A stretch of 15,929 nt of DNA from a bacterium (GTDB lineage: Bacteria > Spirochaetota > Spirochaetia > JABEVK01), in the NCBI GenBank assembly GCA_021782055.1, contig JAJXVP010000046.1, positions 1 through 15,929 of the forward strand, in the 5' to 3' direction. Under the pieces are notes generated by a model. That model was not told where the DNA came from. It saw nothing but the letters and a program-made list of their open reading frames with translations, and did not search any database. The position numbers and the translations under genes were made by a program. Shown piece by piece: positions 8,345-15,687 of the stretch. Numbering within the stretch: the first letter of the stretch is position 1; every line of letters begins with the position of its first letter.

Positions 8345-8366
8345 TCGGGATAATCAAATATCCCGA
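8345..8366 (-). other. perfect 8-bp inverted repeat spanning a stop codon
   Basis: TCGGGATA (8345-8352) and TATCCCGA (8359-8366) form a perfect 8-bp stem with a six-base loop. In the minus-strand mRNA the hairpin contains the stop codon (8356-8354) of the DUF115 gene and lies 24 bases before the next start. No T run follows, so it is not a canonical terminator. It could be an RNA-stabilising hairpin or an operator. Confidence 0.55.
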
Positions 8367-10060
8367 AGAATTTCTAGCGCTTTTTGACGAGAATCTGCAA
8401 AAATTTCCTGCCAAGGAGGGGACAAAGATGCTGGAGCATTTGAGGCGGGTCCACCAGAGTGATGTCCACCAGAAGGGTGTCCACTCGACCAAGCGGCAAG
8501 CGGCCAAAGAGCTAGCCAGACTTCTGCTTGTGCCTTTGAAAGAGTCTGCGCGTAAGCTCGCCAGGTTTGCTCAGGCGCGGGTGCTGGTAGGCCTGACCAT
8601 AAATTTTGCAGTTCCTTTTTAAGCTCTTTCCAGCGCTCGGCGCTCGCCAAAACTGACAACGAGGTCGAAGCCTTTCGGCTGGACGCTCTGCCTGTCTTAC
8701 GGAGTTGCAAAGCCAGGCCCTCGCCATCCCAGGACTCAAAGTTCATCGACCAGGTTGCGACCCCGGTTTGTAGCTGTGTGCGATAACTCTGCAAAACGGC
8801 GTTAGTGTAGCTCAACCCGTGAGGGGTTTGCCAGCGTTGAACCGACGATGTTCGGAACGCAAAGCCGACCATTTGGCTGTCGAGAGGCTGTAAACGATTC
8901 GCCCGCTGGTCAAAGTATGGGTAAACGTACGTTCCCCGGGCATAGGTTTTAGCTTGGGGATAGGCAAAATCTAGGCCCCAAAGCAGGGCTTTTTGCGCCC
9001 CCCAGCGATAGGCGGCCTCGAGTGCTGAACCGGCGACTTGGCCGAACGGTGTCAACAGTTGGGGTAAATCCGGGTACCGTGCACCGATCCAGCGGTGCAG
9101 GGGCTGGGCACTCAAAAAGCGTAGTGTTGGGTTCGTCAAACGATTCAAAAGCGGCAGGGACGCAAGGTCAGCTAAAATGGGGATCTGGGAAGAAAACGCC
9201 GGTAAAAAATGCTGGTAGGACACCATTTGCCCGTCTAGGCTCACGATAAGGTCAGGTTCGATCCCACGGCACACCAGGGCGGGTAAAGCCGTATCGACGG
9301 CAAAAAGCCTATGGCTGGCCGGACGGTCATAGACAAGTTTACGGTTTGACGGGGCCTCTAAGGCCGATTCCAAACCGGGGCCAGCGCCAGCGATGATCAC
9401 GGTATCCCAGGGCTCCCAGGCCAAACGAAAGGGTTTAAGTCGAGCCAGGTTCGTTAACGATTGACGAAGCCAGAGACGGCCCATTCTTGTCTGCGTTGAT
9501 AAATCGCCTTTCCAGGAATCTTGCACCTGTTGCCAGGCGTGGTTCCAATCGCTCCTGTCAAAATCAGCGGTAGCTCGCCATTCCACGACCGAGAGAGTGC
9601 GATCCCACAAGGGAAGATGCCAGGTTTGCAAAAGTTGAATAAACTCTGACGGCGTCGAGGGAATAAAAACTGACGGGTGAGTCAAAATTTTTGTCCAGTC
9701 TGCCGAGCTTAAAGCCGCTTGCCAAAAAGCTAACCGAGGTTCGATGATCATAATCAGGGGTACCGTACGTTCAATCAGCCCCTGCAGGGCTTGGGGCGAA
9801 GGGCCTCCCCACAAAACTAAGGAACTTGTAGGGATACCTTCAAGCCACCTTTGGGCCTCTTTTGTTCGATCATAGGTTGAAAAACAAGCTGTAAGGGGTT
9901 GTTTCTCGGGAACGGGAGCCAGCAAGCTCCCATCACGAGCTTGCACCCAGGGGCCAGGCCAGGGCTGTAACAAAAGCAGTCCCTGTAAACCCGAAAGTTC
10001 TTGGGGTTGGCGAGTTTTTATGGCTTCAAGATTGCGGTGCCAGAGCTCGGTATTGGTCAA
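8354..10060 (-). CDS. DUF115 / MptE-like protein (second of the pair)
   Basis: This is a 568-residue protein of the DUF115 family (6-hydroxymethylpterin diphosphokinase MptE-like), a Rossmann-type fold also present in Maf-type flagellin glycosylation proteins. Seen in it: an N-terminal LWHRNLEAIKTRQPQEL segment like the Maf/DUF115 N-terminus, then the core with GAGPGLE (225-231), AVDTALPAL, GIEPDLIVSLDG (ending at 277), PILADLAS, and WGLDFAYP (361-368). The C-terminal tail has Ser/His/Gly-rich stretches. I start it at the TTG at 10060, which overlaps the upstream stop as TTGA and has AAGGG five bases before it. A TTG at 10075 would add five residues but lacks a comparable site. Its substrate is unknown. 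Sugar or nucleotide transfer linked to surface or flagellar glycans is the family-based guess. Confidence 0.85.
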   Translation of the reverse strand: MTNTELWHRNLEAIKTRQPQELSGLQGLLLLQPWPGPWVQARDGSLLAPVPEKQPLTACFSTYDRTKEAQRWLEGIPTSSLVLWGGPSPQALQGLIERTVPLIMIIEPRLAFWQAALSSADWTKILTHPSVFIPSTPSEFIQLLQTWHLPLWDRTLSVVEWRATADFDRSDWNHAWQQVQDSWKGDLSTQTRMGRLWLRQSLTNLARLKPFRLAWEPWDTVIIAGAGPGLESALEAPSNRKLVYDRPASHRLFAVDTALPALVCRGIEPDLIVSLDGQMVSYQHFLPAFSSQIPILADLASLPLLNRLTNPTLRFLSAQPLHRWIGARYPDLPQLLTPFGQVAGSALEAAYRWGAQKALLWGLDFAYPQAKTYARGTYVYPYFDQRANRLQPLDSQMVGFAFRTSSVQRWQTPHGLSYTNAVLQSYRTQLQTGVATWSMNFESWDGEGLALQLRKTGRASSRKASTSLSVLASAERWKELKKELQNLWSGLPAPAPEQTWRAYAQTLSKAQAEVWLALWPLAAWSSGHPSGGHHSGGPASNAPASLSPPWQEIFADSRQKALEILRDI

Positions 10061-11535
10061 AGTAACCCTTCCCAATGGTCAAGCTCGTCTTCGTCAAACA
10101 GGGGCTGGCGGCCAGAAAACGATAAAACCTGGGCTAGTCGAGAGTCGGTTGCCCTGAGGGACCGAAGCCTTGCGAGGTTTTTGCGTAAAAGCTGTCGTCG
10201 TTCGTTACGGTCTGGCCAGGGGAAAGAATCGGGTCCTTGCAAGACAAAAGGTTTTTTAAGGGAGGGGGAACCCTTTGCCGCCAAAAGCAAGCTTTCGGCT
10301 TGGGCCAGAGGTAGCTCAACCATTGACTGCCAATGTAGGAGCGGTGGCTCGCCTAAAAGCCGAAAAACAGGTCGGGAAAAACGGTGGGGGGCGTCAAGCC
10401 ACTCGGCATAGGTTTTCATCGCAGGACTGGTTCTACCACCGGGCAAGGCTAGACTTTGGGCCTGAAGGTTCTGCCAATGTCGAGTTTCGTCGGTATTGAG
10501 ACGCTGACTAAGAGTGCTGAGTCGCTCGTCTACGGGGTGGGGTGACGCGTGTCTATACCCGCCAGCATAGGCTAAGTCCATACCAGCCACCAACACGGGG
10601 CCGGTTGTCGCGGCACAGGCCAGTTGTACCGCGCTGACAGCAACAGTCCCCTGACTGGGAACGGGCGGTAACAAGCCAGAAAACCCTGAAGCGAGTTCTA
10701 GCTCCCAAGCCTCACCTTGTGAAAAGTAGGCAACAGGATGGTTCTCGTGAATACGGTCTGCAGCCGAGGTCAGGGCACATAAAAGGGGAAGGGGGGTTTG
10801 GTTAACGGACCATAACAACTCGCGGGCGTACCAGCCGCCGTCTGTGGCGACGCCGAGGTCAGGGGTAAGCCCATGCGCAACGAGAAAACGAAGGCTAGAG
10901 GGCAGGGCCCACAGTTCATACCGCGAACGATAGCGTTTTAACCAGGGGAGCAAGGCGGTTAAACTCGGTCCCGAAGCCGCTACGATAAGGGGAGCATCAC
11001 CGGGAACCAAGCGAAAAGGCGTCTGCCACCTGAGAAGGTTGCGCACAGCGTTTCGCCCAAAGCGCCTGCCAAAGGCCGCCCTGGTCAGCCACGAACCTTG
11101 AAAAAAGCGGAAGGTTTTGCGAAACGTCTCGACCCACTCCCTGGTAGCGTCCGGTGCGGCCCGCTCAAAGTGAGGCCAGCAGAGCAATTTTACCCCCTGC
11201 GGCCCTTTGTCGTAGAGGGTATCTTCGATCACGTTTTCGAGCGGGCCGCACGACGGGGACCACAGCTGGGAGGCCCCCGCTTTTTCGAGCTCGGCAAAGC
11301 AAGAACGTGAAGCGGTTAGGACTACCACGGTGGATTGTGGGTAAAGCTCCTTCCAGGCCCGCGTTAAAACGCCGGTCACATCACCGATTAAAAACAACGT
11401 GTCAGCCGCTTGTTGCTCGCTAACCCACTGACAGGCTTCTTCTTGTGGCGACCTCAAAGATTGGACGGTTCTTTCGCAAACTAAAACCTGACGCCGACCC
11501 TGGCGCTCGACAAGCGAGACGGGAAGATCACTCAT
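10057..11535 (-). CDS. DUF115 / MptE-like protein (first of the pair)
   Basis: This 492-residue protein is a second, divergent DUF115 member. The core follows the same order as in its neighbour: ASGPSL (187-192), SSLRFLVAHGLTPDLGVATDGG (about 212-233), LPLLCALTS, the GTVAVSAVQLACAATTG helix, and AGMDLAYAGG (317-326). The first 180 residues are not like those of the neighbour. They start with a Rossmann-like segment (ADTLFLIGDVTGVLTRAW...STVVVLTASRSC). The start is the ATG at 11535, seven bases after the stop of the preceding gene. The open frame continues upstream to 11799, but that extension overlaps a better gene and is not credible protein. No strong ribosome binding site is seen, so translation may depend on coupling. 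Function is inferred only from the family. Confidence 0.83.
   Translation of the reverse strand: MSDLPVSLVERQGRRQVLVCERTVQSLRSPQEEACQWVSEQQAADTLFLIGDVTGVLTRAWKELYPQSTVVVLTASRSCFAELEKAGASQLWSPSCGPLENVIEDTLYDKGPQGVKLLCWPHFERAAPDATREWVETFRKTFRFFQGSWLTRAAFGRRFGRNAVRNLLRWQTPFRLVPGDAPLIVAASGPSLTALLPWLKRYRSRYELWALPSSLRFLVAHGLTPDLGVATDGGWYARELLWSVNQTPLPLLCALTSAADRIHENHPVAYFSQGEAWELELASGFSGLLPPVPSQGTVAVSAVQLACAATTGPVLVAGMDLAYAGGYRHASPHPVDERLSTLSQRLNTDETRHWQNLQAQSLALPGGRTSPAMKTYAEWLDAPHRFSRPVFRLLGEPPLLHWQSMVELPLAQAESLLLAAKGSPSLKKPFVLQGPDSFPWPDRNERRQLLRKNLARLRSLRATDSRLAQVLSFSGRQPLFDEDELDHWEGLL
10066..10070 (-). promoter_or_regulatory. ribosome binding site deciding a TTG start
   Basis: On the minus strand AAGGG lies five bases before the TTG at 10060. 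This favours that start, and the TTGA overlap with the upstream gene, over the TTG at 10075. Confidence 0.6.
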
Positions 11536-11542
11536 AGCGTAT

Positions 11543-12423
11543 TTAATCCCACAGGGGGGACGAGTTCGAAGCCGAAATAATGACACTCTGCCACGGCTGG
11601 TCATCGACCCAGGGAAGGGCGCGCTTGACTTGGTGCAAGAGAAGCTGGGGGTCCATTCGCGCGGGTAACAAAAAGACGCTATGAAGAGTTTGGGGGTCGG
11701 CCCAGGCGGCCCCCGAGTCTCCGGCCAACTCCTGAAGGGCTTTCCAGGTACGATGCAAGTAGGCCTGGGTGGGTTGGCCCTGAAGTTCTGCGGATTCAAG
11801 GAAAGGCTCTAGGGGCAAACTGAGGTGTAAAAGCCGGTGACCTTGACCCAAGGGACGTTGAAAGCGTGCTTTAAGGTCTGCTGGTTTTTCAGGAAGCCCT
11901 GGGGCCAAACGCTTGATCAGGTGATTATGCCAGGTAAACCAAAGGGAGTTAAATTCTTGGTCTTCTAAATCAAACAGTGGTGGACTTGTTAGCAGGATTC
12001 CCCCGACAAGCTCGTGCCGGGTCGTGGTAAGCGGTAAGGCAACGGGGACGGTGACCGAAAGGCCACAAGCTTTTAAAGCCGGAGTCCAGCGCTCTACTTC
12101 TGTAGGTCGCAACAGGTGAACTCTTCCCGTCTGCCACAACAATTTCACTTCGGAACTGAGTTCCAAGAGAGTTACAAGCGCGGTGTTAGCTTCGGTACAG
12201 GCCGCTAACCGAAACCGCTGACCTTTTCGGTCGAGTAATAACAGAGCCGCTGGGTTTAACGAAAGAAATTCTGCCGTGCGGGCAAACGTCTGAAGAACCG
12301 CATCGGCATTTTCTTGGACAGAATCATCGAGATAAACTAGAAGATCCCGATGAATCAGACCTTGAAAGGGTTTTTTTTTTCCTGAGCGGCTCTTTTTTTT
12401 CGAGCCTCATCCAGTAAGCCCAT
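11543..12423 (-). CDS. GAF-like protein gene interrupted by a frameshift at a poly-A run
   Basis: Read in two frames this is one gene of about 293 residues. The ATG at 12423 overlaps the stop of the acidic protein (TAATG) and encodes MGLLDEARKKRAAQEKK, but that frame ends at a TGA (12357-12355) after 22 residues. A minus-one shift in the ten-A run at 12380-12371 joins it to PFQGLIHRDLLVYLDDS and a long open frame to the stop at 11543. That frame has no ATG, GTG or TTG before the TTG at 12166, which would delete half a domain and lacks a ribosome binding site. The product looks like a GAF-type sensor: LNPAALLLLDRKGQRFRLAA, later VGGILLTSP, then LFDLEDQEFNSLW. The C-terminal part (TLHSVFLLPA...LLLHQVKRAL) has a faint GGDEF-like pattern. 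It could be an intact gene with a sequencing error, programmed slippage or true inactivation. Confidence 0.72.
12371..12400 (-). other. two homopolymer A runs (A10 and A8) at the frameshift site
   Basis: On the plus strand there are ten T at 12371-12380 and eight T at 12393-12400, so the minus-strand mRNA has A8 then A10 within the first 20 codons of the GAF-like gene. Adding one A to the longer run restores the reading frame. Runs of nine or more A are known sites of transcriptional slippage and of sequencing error. Confidence 0.9.
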
Positions 12424-14813
12424 TATTCGACCAAACCTAACTCTTCAAACAGTTTTTTATACACTTCAAAATGTTCTGACTCGGCGAACTCTTGAATCTT
12501 TTCGTCGGGCAAATTCGCCAAAAGCTTGTCCATGTAACTCAAAACCGCTTTAAGTTCGCTTTTTAGCTGGGGTGAAACCTCGTCGCCCGAAGCGGCCGGA
12601 GCAACCGGCTCGGGTTCAAGAGCTACAGCGGCTACGGGTTCGTAGGGCTCTGCATTAAATAGATCCAGGTCATTTTCGGTTTCGGGTGAGGGCTGGGTTT
12701 CAAGCTCGGGTTCAAGCTCGTTGTCCAACTCTGGGCTTAACTCTTGTTCACCTTCAGTCGAAGTCGCAACCGGTTCAGGTTCAGCGGCTACGGTCTCTTC
12801 TTCTAGCTTGATCTCATCATCAAAAGGAATGTCGAGAATCGGCGATTCAATTTCAAAGACTGAGCTTGAGACCTGTTCCATCTCAGCTTCTTCTTCAAAA
12901 ACACCTTGCTCAAACAGGTTGTCAGCTTCTTCTTCTGAGGTTTCTTCTTCTGAGGCTTCGGCTTCGAATGCTTCACCCAGCAAATTGTCTGTGGCGTCCT
13001 CGTCGAGCGGTTCAGGCAGGTCTAACTCTTCGGCGGTGTCAAGCTCTGGTGAGTCAAGCTCTGCCGAAAAGTCCTCTTCGAGTTCAATACTCTCGGGAAC
13101 ACCCAAGTGAGTCTCGCCAGGCAGAGGAAGATCGGCAGAAACCTCGGGGAAGTCCAGGTCTTGGCTTTCGGCTGACACCTCTTCGTCTGCCAAGGCGGTT
13201 CCTGCCAGAAAATCCTCGGCGTTGGTGGTCTCGGGTTCTGTCGAAGCTTCAGGTGCTTCGACGGGAGCTCCTTCGGCATCAAAACTAATGAGTTCTTCAG
13301 ATTCCTCGGGTTCCAGGGTTTCGCCCGTGAGTTCGGTTTCATTGATTTCGGCTGTCGAGAAGATGTTGTCCAATTCGTCGCCGGTAAGGGCAATGGTTTC
13401 GTCCTCGTCCTCGTCAAAGAACCCGTGATGTGCCTTGGGAGCAAGGTCCGCCACCGGAGCTGATTCGACACCGGGAACAACCTTGATGGTTGAAAGTTCT
13501 TTTTTCAAATCGCTGAGTTCTTGTTTGATAGAACTGAGTTCCGACTCAATTTTCAAGAGCACTCGGGCCGCTAAGTCTTTGTCCTCGGGCGTCTGTGACG
13601 GGGGGACAGACGCAACTGACGGAGCTGGTGCCTCGGCAATCCCTTTCGTAAGGTCATTTTCTAAAGCGATGATTCGTTCCATGTCCATTTCATCTTCCGC
13701 GTCCAGAAGGGTTTCTTCAAAAATGCCGTCTGGTTCTAAAAAGAAGTCTTTAGCTTCGCTTTCGAGAATGACAGGGGCTGGTTCTTCGTTGAGACGCAAA
13801 TCATCTTCCTTTACATCGGCAAAAATAGCAACCTCGGGCGCGGCTTCAGGTTCCGAGTCAAGCTCATCCTTACCGGGGAACTCAAGCTCAGGGACTTCAA
13901 GCTCGGTTTCGGGGACTTCAAGCTCGGTTTCATCAAGATCGGGAAATTCTGAAGGCCCGGCAAGTTCTGTAAGATCAGCCAGATCGGGTAAATCGGTAAG
14001 GTCTGGGAAGCTCGGTAACTCGGAGTCAACGCCAAGCCCCGCGTTCAGATCGTTCCCTGCTTCAGTAGCTAAGTCATTTTCACTTTTAGCTTCGGGTTCG
14101 GGTTCCTCATCCAAACCAAAATCCCCAAATTCCGACAGGTCGACCTCTTCGGCACCGGCGATGGCTTCAACTTTCGTCTCAGGATCCTCTCGTTTGACCT
14201 GGGCGCCTTCTAAGATCTCGAGCTCGCGGTCGTCGATATCGTCCTCGATTTCTATATCGATATCCAGAAATTCTTCTTCAGGTTCGGCTTCTAAGGTGGT
14301 GGGTGCTAGCGTTTCGTGGGGCGCTGCCGGTTCCTCGGCTTCTTGAAAATCAACAAAATCGTCGAGGGAAACCTCGTCAAACTCGCCCGAGACATCTTCT
14401 AAGCCAGGCTCCTCGACGCTTAAAGGCGGCTCCTCAACACTCAAGGGGCCCTTGTTGAACTCATCTTCTAGCGAAAGATCAGGGATACCGCTGTCGAGCG
14501 AGGGAAAATCGTCACTAGCCTCTTCGGTCAGGTCGAGGTTAGCCAATTCTTCATGTGATAAAAAATCTAAATCGGGGGCCGCCTCTGCGGGTTCTATCGC
14601 TTCGGGCGGTGCTACAGCCTCGGGCTGTTCATCGGTTTGCTTTACCCAGACGCCAAACGGATCCTGTGCCGCTTGTTCTGCGGCAGATCCGGCTACTTCC
14701 GCAGACGAGGCGGAAGAAAGGGTTTCGTTCTCGGCATCCTCAGCGTCGAGGGAAATCTCCTCAAAAGAAAAGGAGTCCAGATCGTCGAGTTCAAAATCCT
14801 TATTTTCAGGCAT
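12423..14813 (-). CDS. large acidic low-complexity protein of unknown function
   Basis: This 796-residue protein is extremely rich in Glu, Asp, Leu, Pro and Ser, with no signal peptide or membrane helix, so it should be a cytoplasmic and mostly disordered protein. Structured islands are visible. One is a probable coiled coil at about 415-442 (LLKIESELSSIKQELSDLKKEL). Another is a DETIALTGDELDNIFSTAEI motif near 470-490. The last is a compact C-terminal segment of about 55 residues (SPQLKSELKAVLSYMDKLLANLP..., ending YKKLFEELGLVE), predicted helical. I have the impression that spirochaete proteins share the last two, but could not check this. The ATG has an excellent GGAGGAG seven bases upstream. 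It is the first gene of the five-gene operon, and its stop overlaps the next start. A scaffold or adaptor role is inference only. Confidence 0.85.
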   Translation of the reverse strand: MPENKDFELDDLDSFSFEEISLDAEDAENETLSSASSAEVAGSAAEQAAQDPFGVWVKQTDEQPEAVAPPEAIEPAEAAPDLDFLSHEELANLDLTEEASDDFPSLDSGIPDLSLEDEFNKGPLSVEEPPLSVEEPGLEDVSGEFDEVSLDDFVDFQEAEEPAAPHETLAPTTLEAEPEEEFLDIDIEIEDDIDDRELEILEGAQVKREDPETKVEAIAGAEEVDLSEFGDFGLDEEPEPEAKSENDLATEAGNDLNAGLGVDSELPSFPDLTDLPDLADLTELAGPSEFPDLDETELEVPETELEVPELEFPGKDELDSEPEAAPEVAIFADVKEDDLRLNEEPAPVILESEAKDFFLEPDGIFEETLLDAEDEMDMERIIALENDLTKGIAEAPAPSVASVPPSQTPEDKDLAARVLLKIESELSSIKQELSDLKKELSTIKVVPGVESAPVADLAPKAHHGFFDEDEDETIALTGDELDNIFSTAEINETELTGETLEPEESEELISFDAEGAPVEAPEASTEPETTNAEDFLAGTALADEEVSAESQDLDFPEVSADLPLPGETHLGVPESIELEEDFSAELDSPELDTAEELDLPEPLDEDATDNLLGEAFEAEASEEETSEEEADNLFEQGVFEEEAEMEQVSSSVFEIESPILDIPFDDEIKLEEETVAAEPEPVATSTEGEQELSPELDNELEPELETQPSPETENDLDLFNAEPYEPVAAVALEPEPVAPAASGDEVSPQLKSELKAVLSYMDKLLANLPDEKIQEFAESEHFEVYKKLFEELGLVE
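13891..13931 (-). repeat. 21-bp period direct repeat in the acidic protein gene
   Basis: A perfect 20-base unit occurs at 13891-13910 and again at 13912-13931, a 21-base period. It encodes the duplicated heptapeptide ETELEVP. A recent in-frame duplication within the disordered region is the simplest reading. Confidence 0.85.
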
Positions 14814-14820
14814 AACGGCA

Positions 14821-14827
14821 CTCCTCC
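14821..14827 (-). promoter_or_regulatory. strong ribosome binding site of the acidic protein gene
   Basis: GGAGGAG on the minus strand lies seven bases before the ATG at 14813. It is the best site in the operon and suggests that the first gene is translated much more strongly than the later, coupled ones. Confidence 0.75.
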
Positions 14828-14948
14828 GGCGATGGGGTTCTATTATCTATCGGCATCCGGGCCAGTCTTACTTTATCATACTGGATACGGTTTTGTTTAG
14901 CTACGCTTTTTTTTTGAGTTTCTTCATGCTTCTTCCGTTAAAAAGGCT
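14828..14948. promoter_or_regulatory. divergent intergenic region, probable promoters for both sides
   Basis: This 121-base AT-rich gap separates the divergent acidic-protein operon and the division gene, so both promoters should lie here. On the minus strand TATGAT and GATAAT are possible -10 hexamers, but neither has a convincing -35. A run of nine T occupies 14907-14915. CCAGT and ACTGG near 14860-14885 form a weak inverted repeat. No promoter can be assigned with confidence. Confidence 0.35.
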
Positions 14949-15635
14949 ATGAGGGGAAATAAAATCATTCTCGCCGCATGGAGTGCCTTGGCGGTTTTCT
15001 GTGTGATCCAAGTCATCTGGGGACCTTTAGGTGTTCTTCAGACCAATCAACTACAAACCTATGAGAAAAAACTTGATAAGCGACTTGCCGACCTTCAAGA
15101 TGAAAACGAGAGTTTGTGGCGCCAATATGACTCACTTCGCATCAGCGAGGGGGCTGTGCGTTTGCAGGCTCGGCAGTTAGGGTGGTTTGCCAAAGGTGAC
15201 ATCCCCGTTCGTGTTTTGTCGGGTCCCGCCTTGGGCAGTGGCTTTCATGAAGAGGTTTGGAGGGCCTATCGCCCCCATTTGCCCACCGATAACCTCAGCT
15301 TGTTCTTTCGTTCCGCCTGGTTTTTGCTGTTTTTTTTCTTTTACCTGGTGTTTTTCTTTGTGGACAAACTACGAGCGATGCCCGCCAGGCCTCAGACCTT
15401 TCGCCCCTTTGCCAAGCCGCAAAAAGCGGGAGTTGAAACGGCGGGGGTGCAAAAAGCGGGGGTGCAAGAACCGCCGGTTGAACCCGTTTTGGCAAAAGTT
15501 CAGCCTGAAAACCCAAAAACGACCAAGTTGCTTCCTGATGAGATTCCTCGCTTGCCTACCATTCGCGTGTGGGAAAAACAGGCGCCTGAGCCGATCTGGC
15601 GCGCCGAATTCCCCCAAATTCGTTCAGAACACTAG
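14949..15635 (+). CDS. DivIC/FtsB-like septum formation initiator family protein
   Basis: This 228-residue membrane protein has the FtsB/DivIC layout in its first 90 residues: a transmembrane helix (about 7-27), a coiled coil (about 35-62, LADLQDENESLWRQYDSL), and the short conserved end ARQLGWFAKGDIPVRVL. FtsB-type proteins link FtsL and FtsQ in the divisome at the septum. It is unusual in having a second, very Phe-rich transmembrane segment (about 117-138) and a Pro-rich tail with pentapeptide repeats, which would lie in the cytoplasm. The ATG at 14949 has AAAAGG only two bases before it, a poor spacing, but later starts would cut the first helix. Family assignment is from the N-terminal half only. 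Confidence 0.75.
   Translation: MRGNKIILAAWSALAVFCVIQVIWGPLGVLQTNQLQTYEKKLDKRLADLQDENESLWRQYDSLRISEGAVRLQARQLGWFAKGDIPVRVLSGPALGSGFHEEVWRAYRPHLPTDNLSLFFRSAWFLLFFFFYLVFFFVDKLRAMPARPQTFRPFAKPQKAGVETAGVQKAGVQEPPVEPVLAKVQPENPKTTKLLPDEIPRLPTIRVWEKQAPEPIWRAEFPQIRSEH
15420..15479 (+). repeat. four 15-bp repeats in the tail of the FtsB-like gene
   Basis: Four 15-base units encode QKAGV, ETAGV, QKAGV and QEPPV (residues 158-177) in the C-terminal tail. The third unit nearly copies the first, consistent with slippage or duplication in a disordered tail. Confidence 0.8.
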
Positions 15636-15687
15636 ATTGTCTTCGAAAAAGAGGGTATCATAACCCGTCTAACCTCATAAGGAATGT

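Noticed and set aside
11536..11799. upstream extension of the first DUF115 open frame to 11799
   Set aside because: It overlaps the GAF-like gene on the same strand and reads as Pro/Arg-rich non-protein sequence. The ATG at 11535 fits the operon spacing.
12383..12400. plus-strand GAGCGGCTC followed by eight T, looking like a rho-independent terminator
   Set aside because: The stem would leave a one-base loop, no plus-strand gene precedes it, and the bases are codons of the minus-strand GAF-like gene.
13435..14346. 303-codon plus-strand open frame, very rich in Ser
   Set aside because: It is antisense to the acidic protein gene. Ser-rich shadows arise from reversed Glu/Asp codons, and it shows no domain or ribosome binding site.
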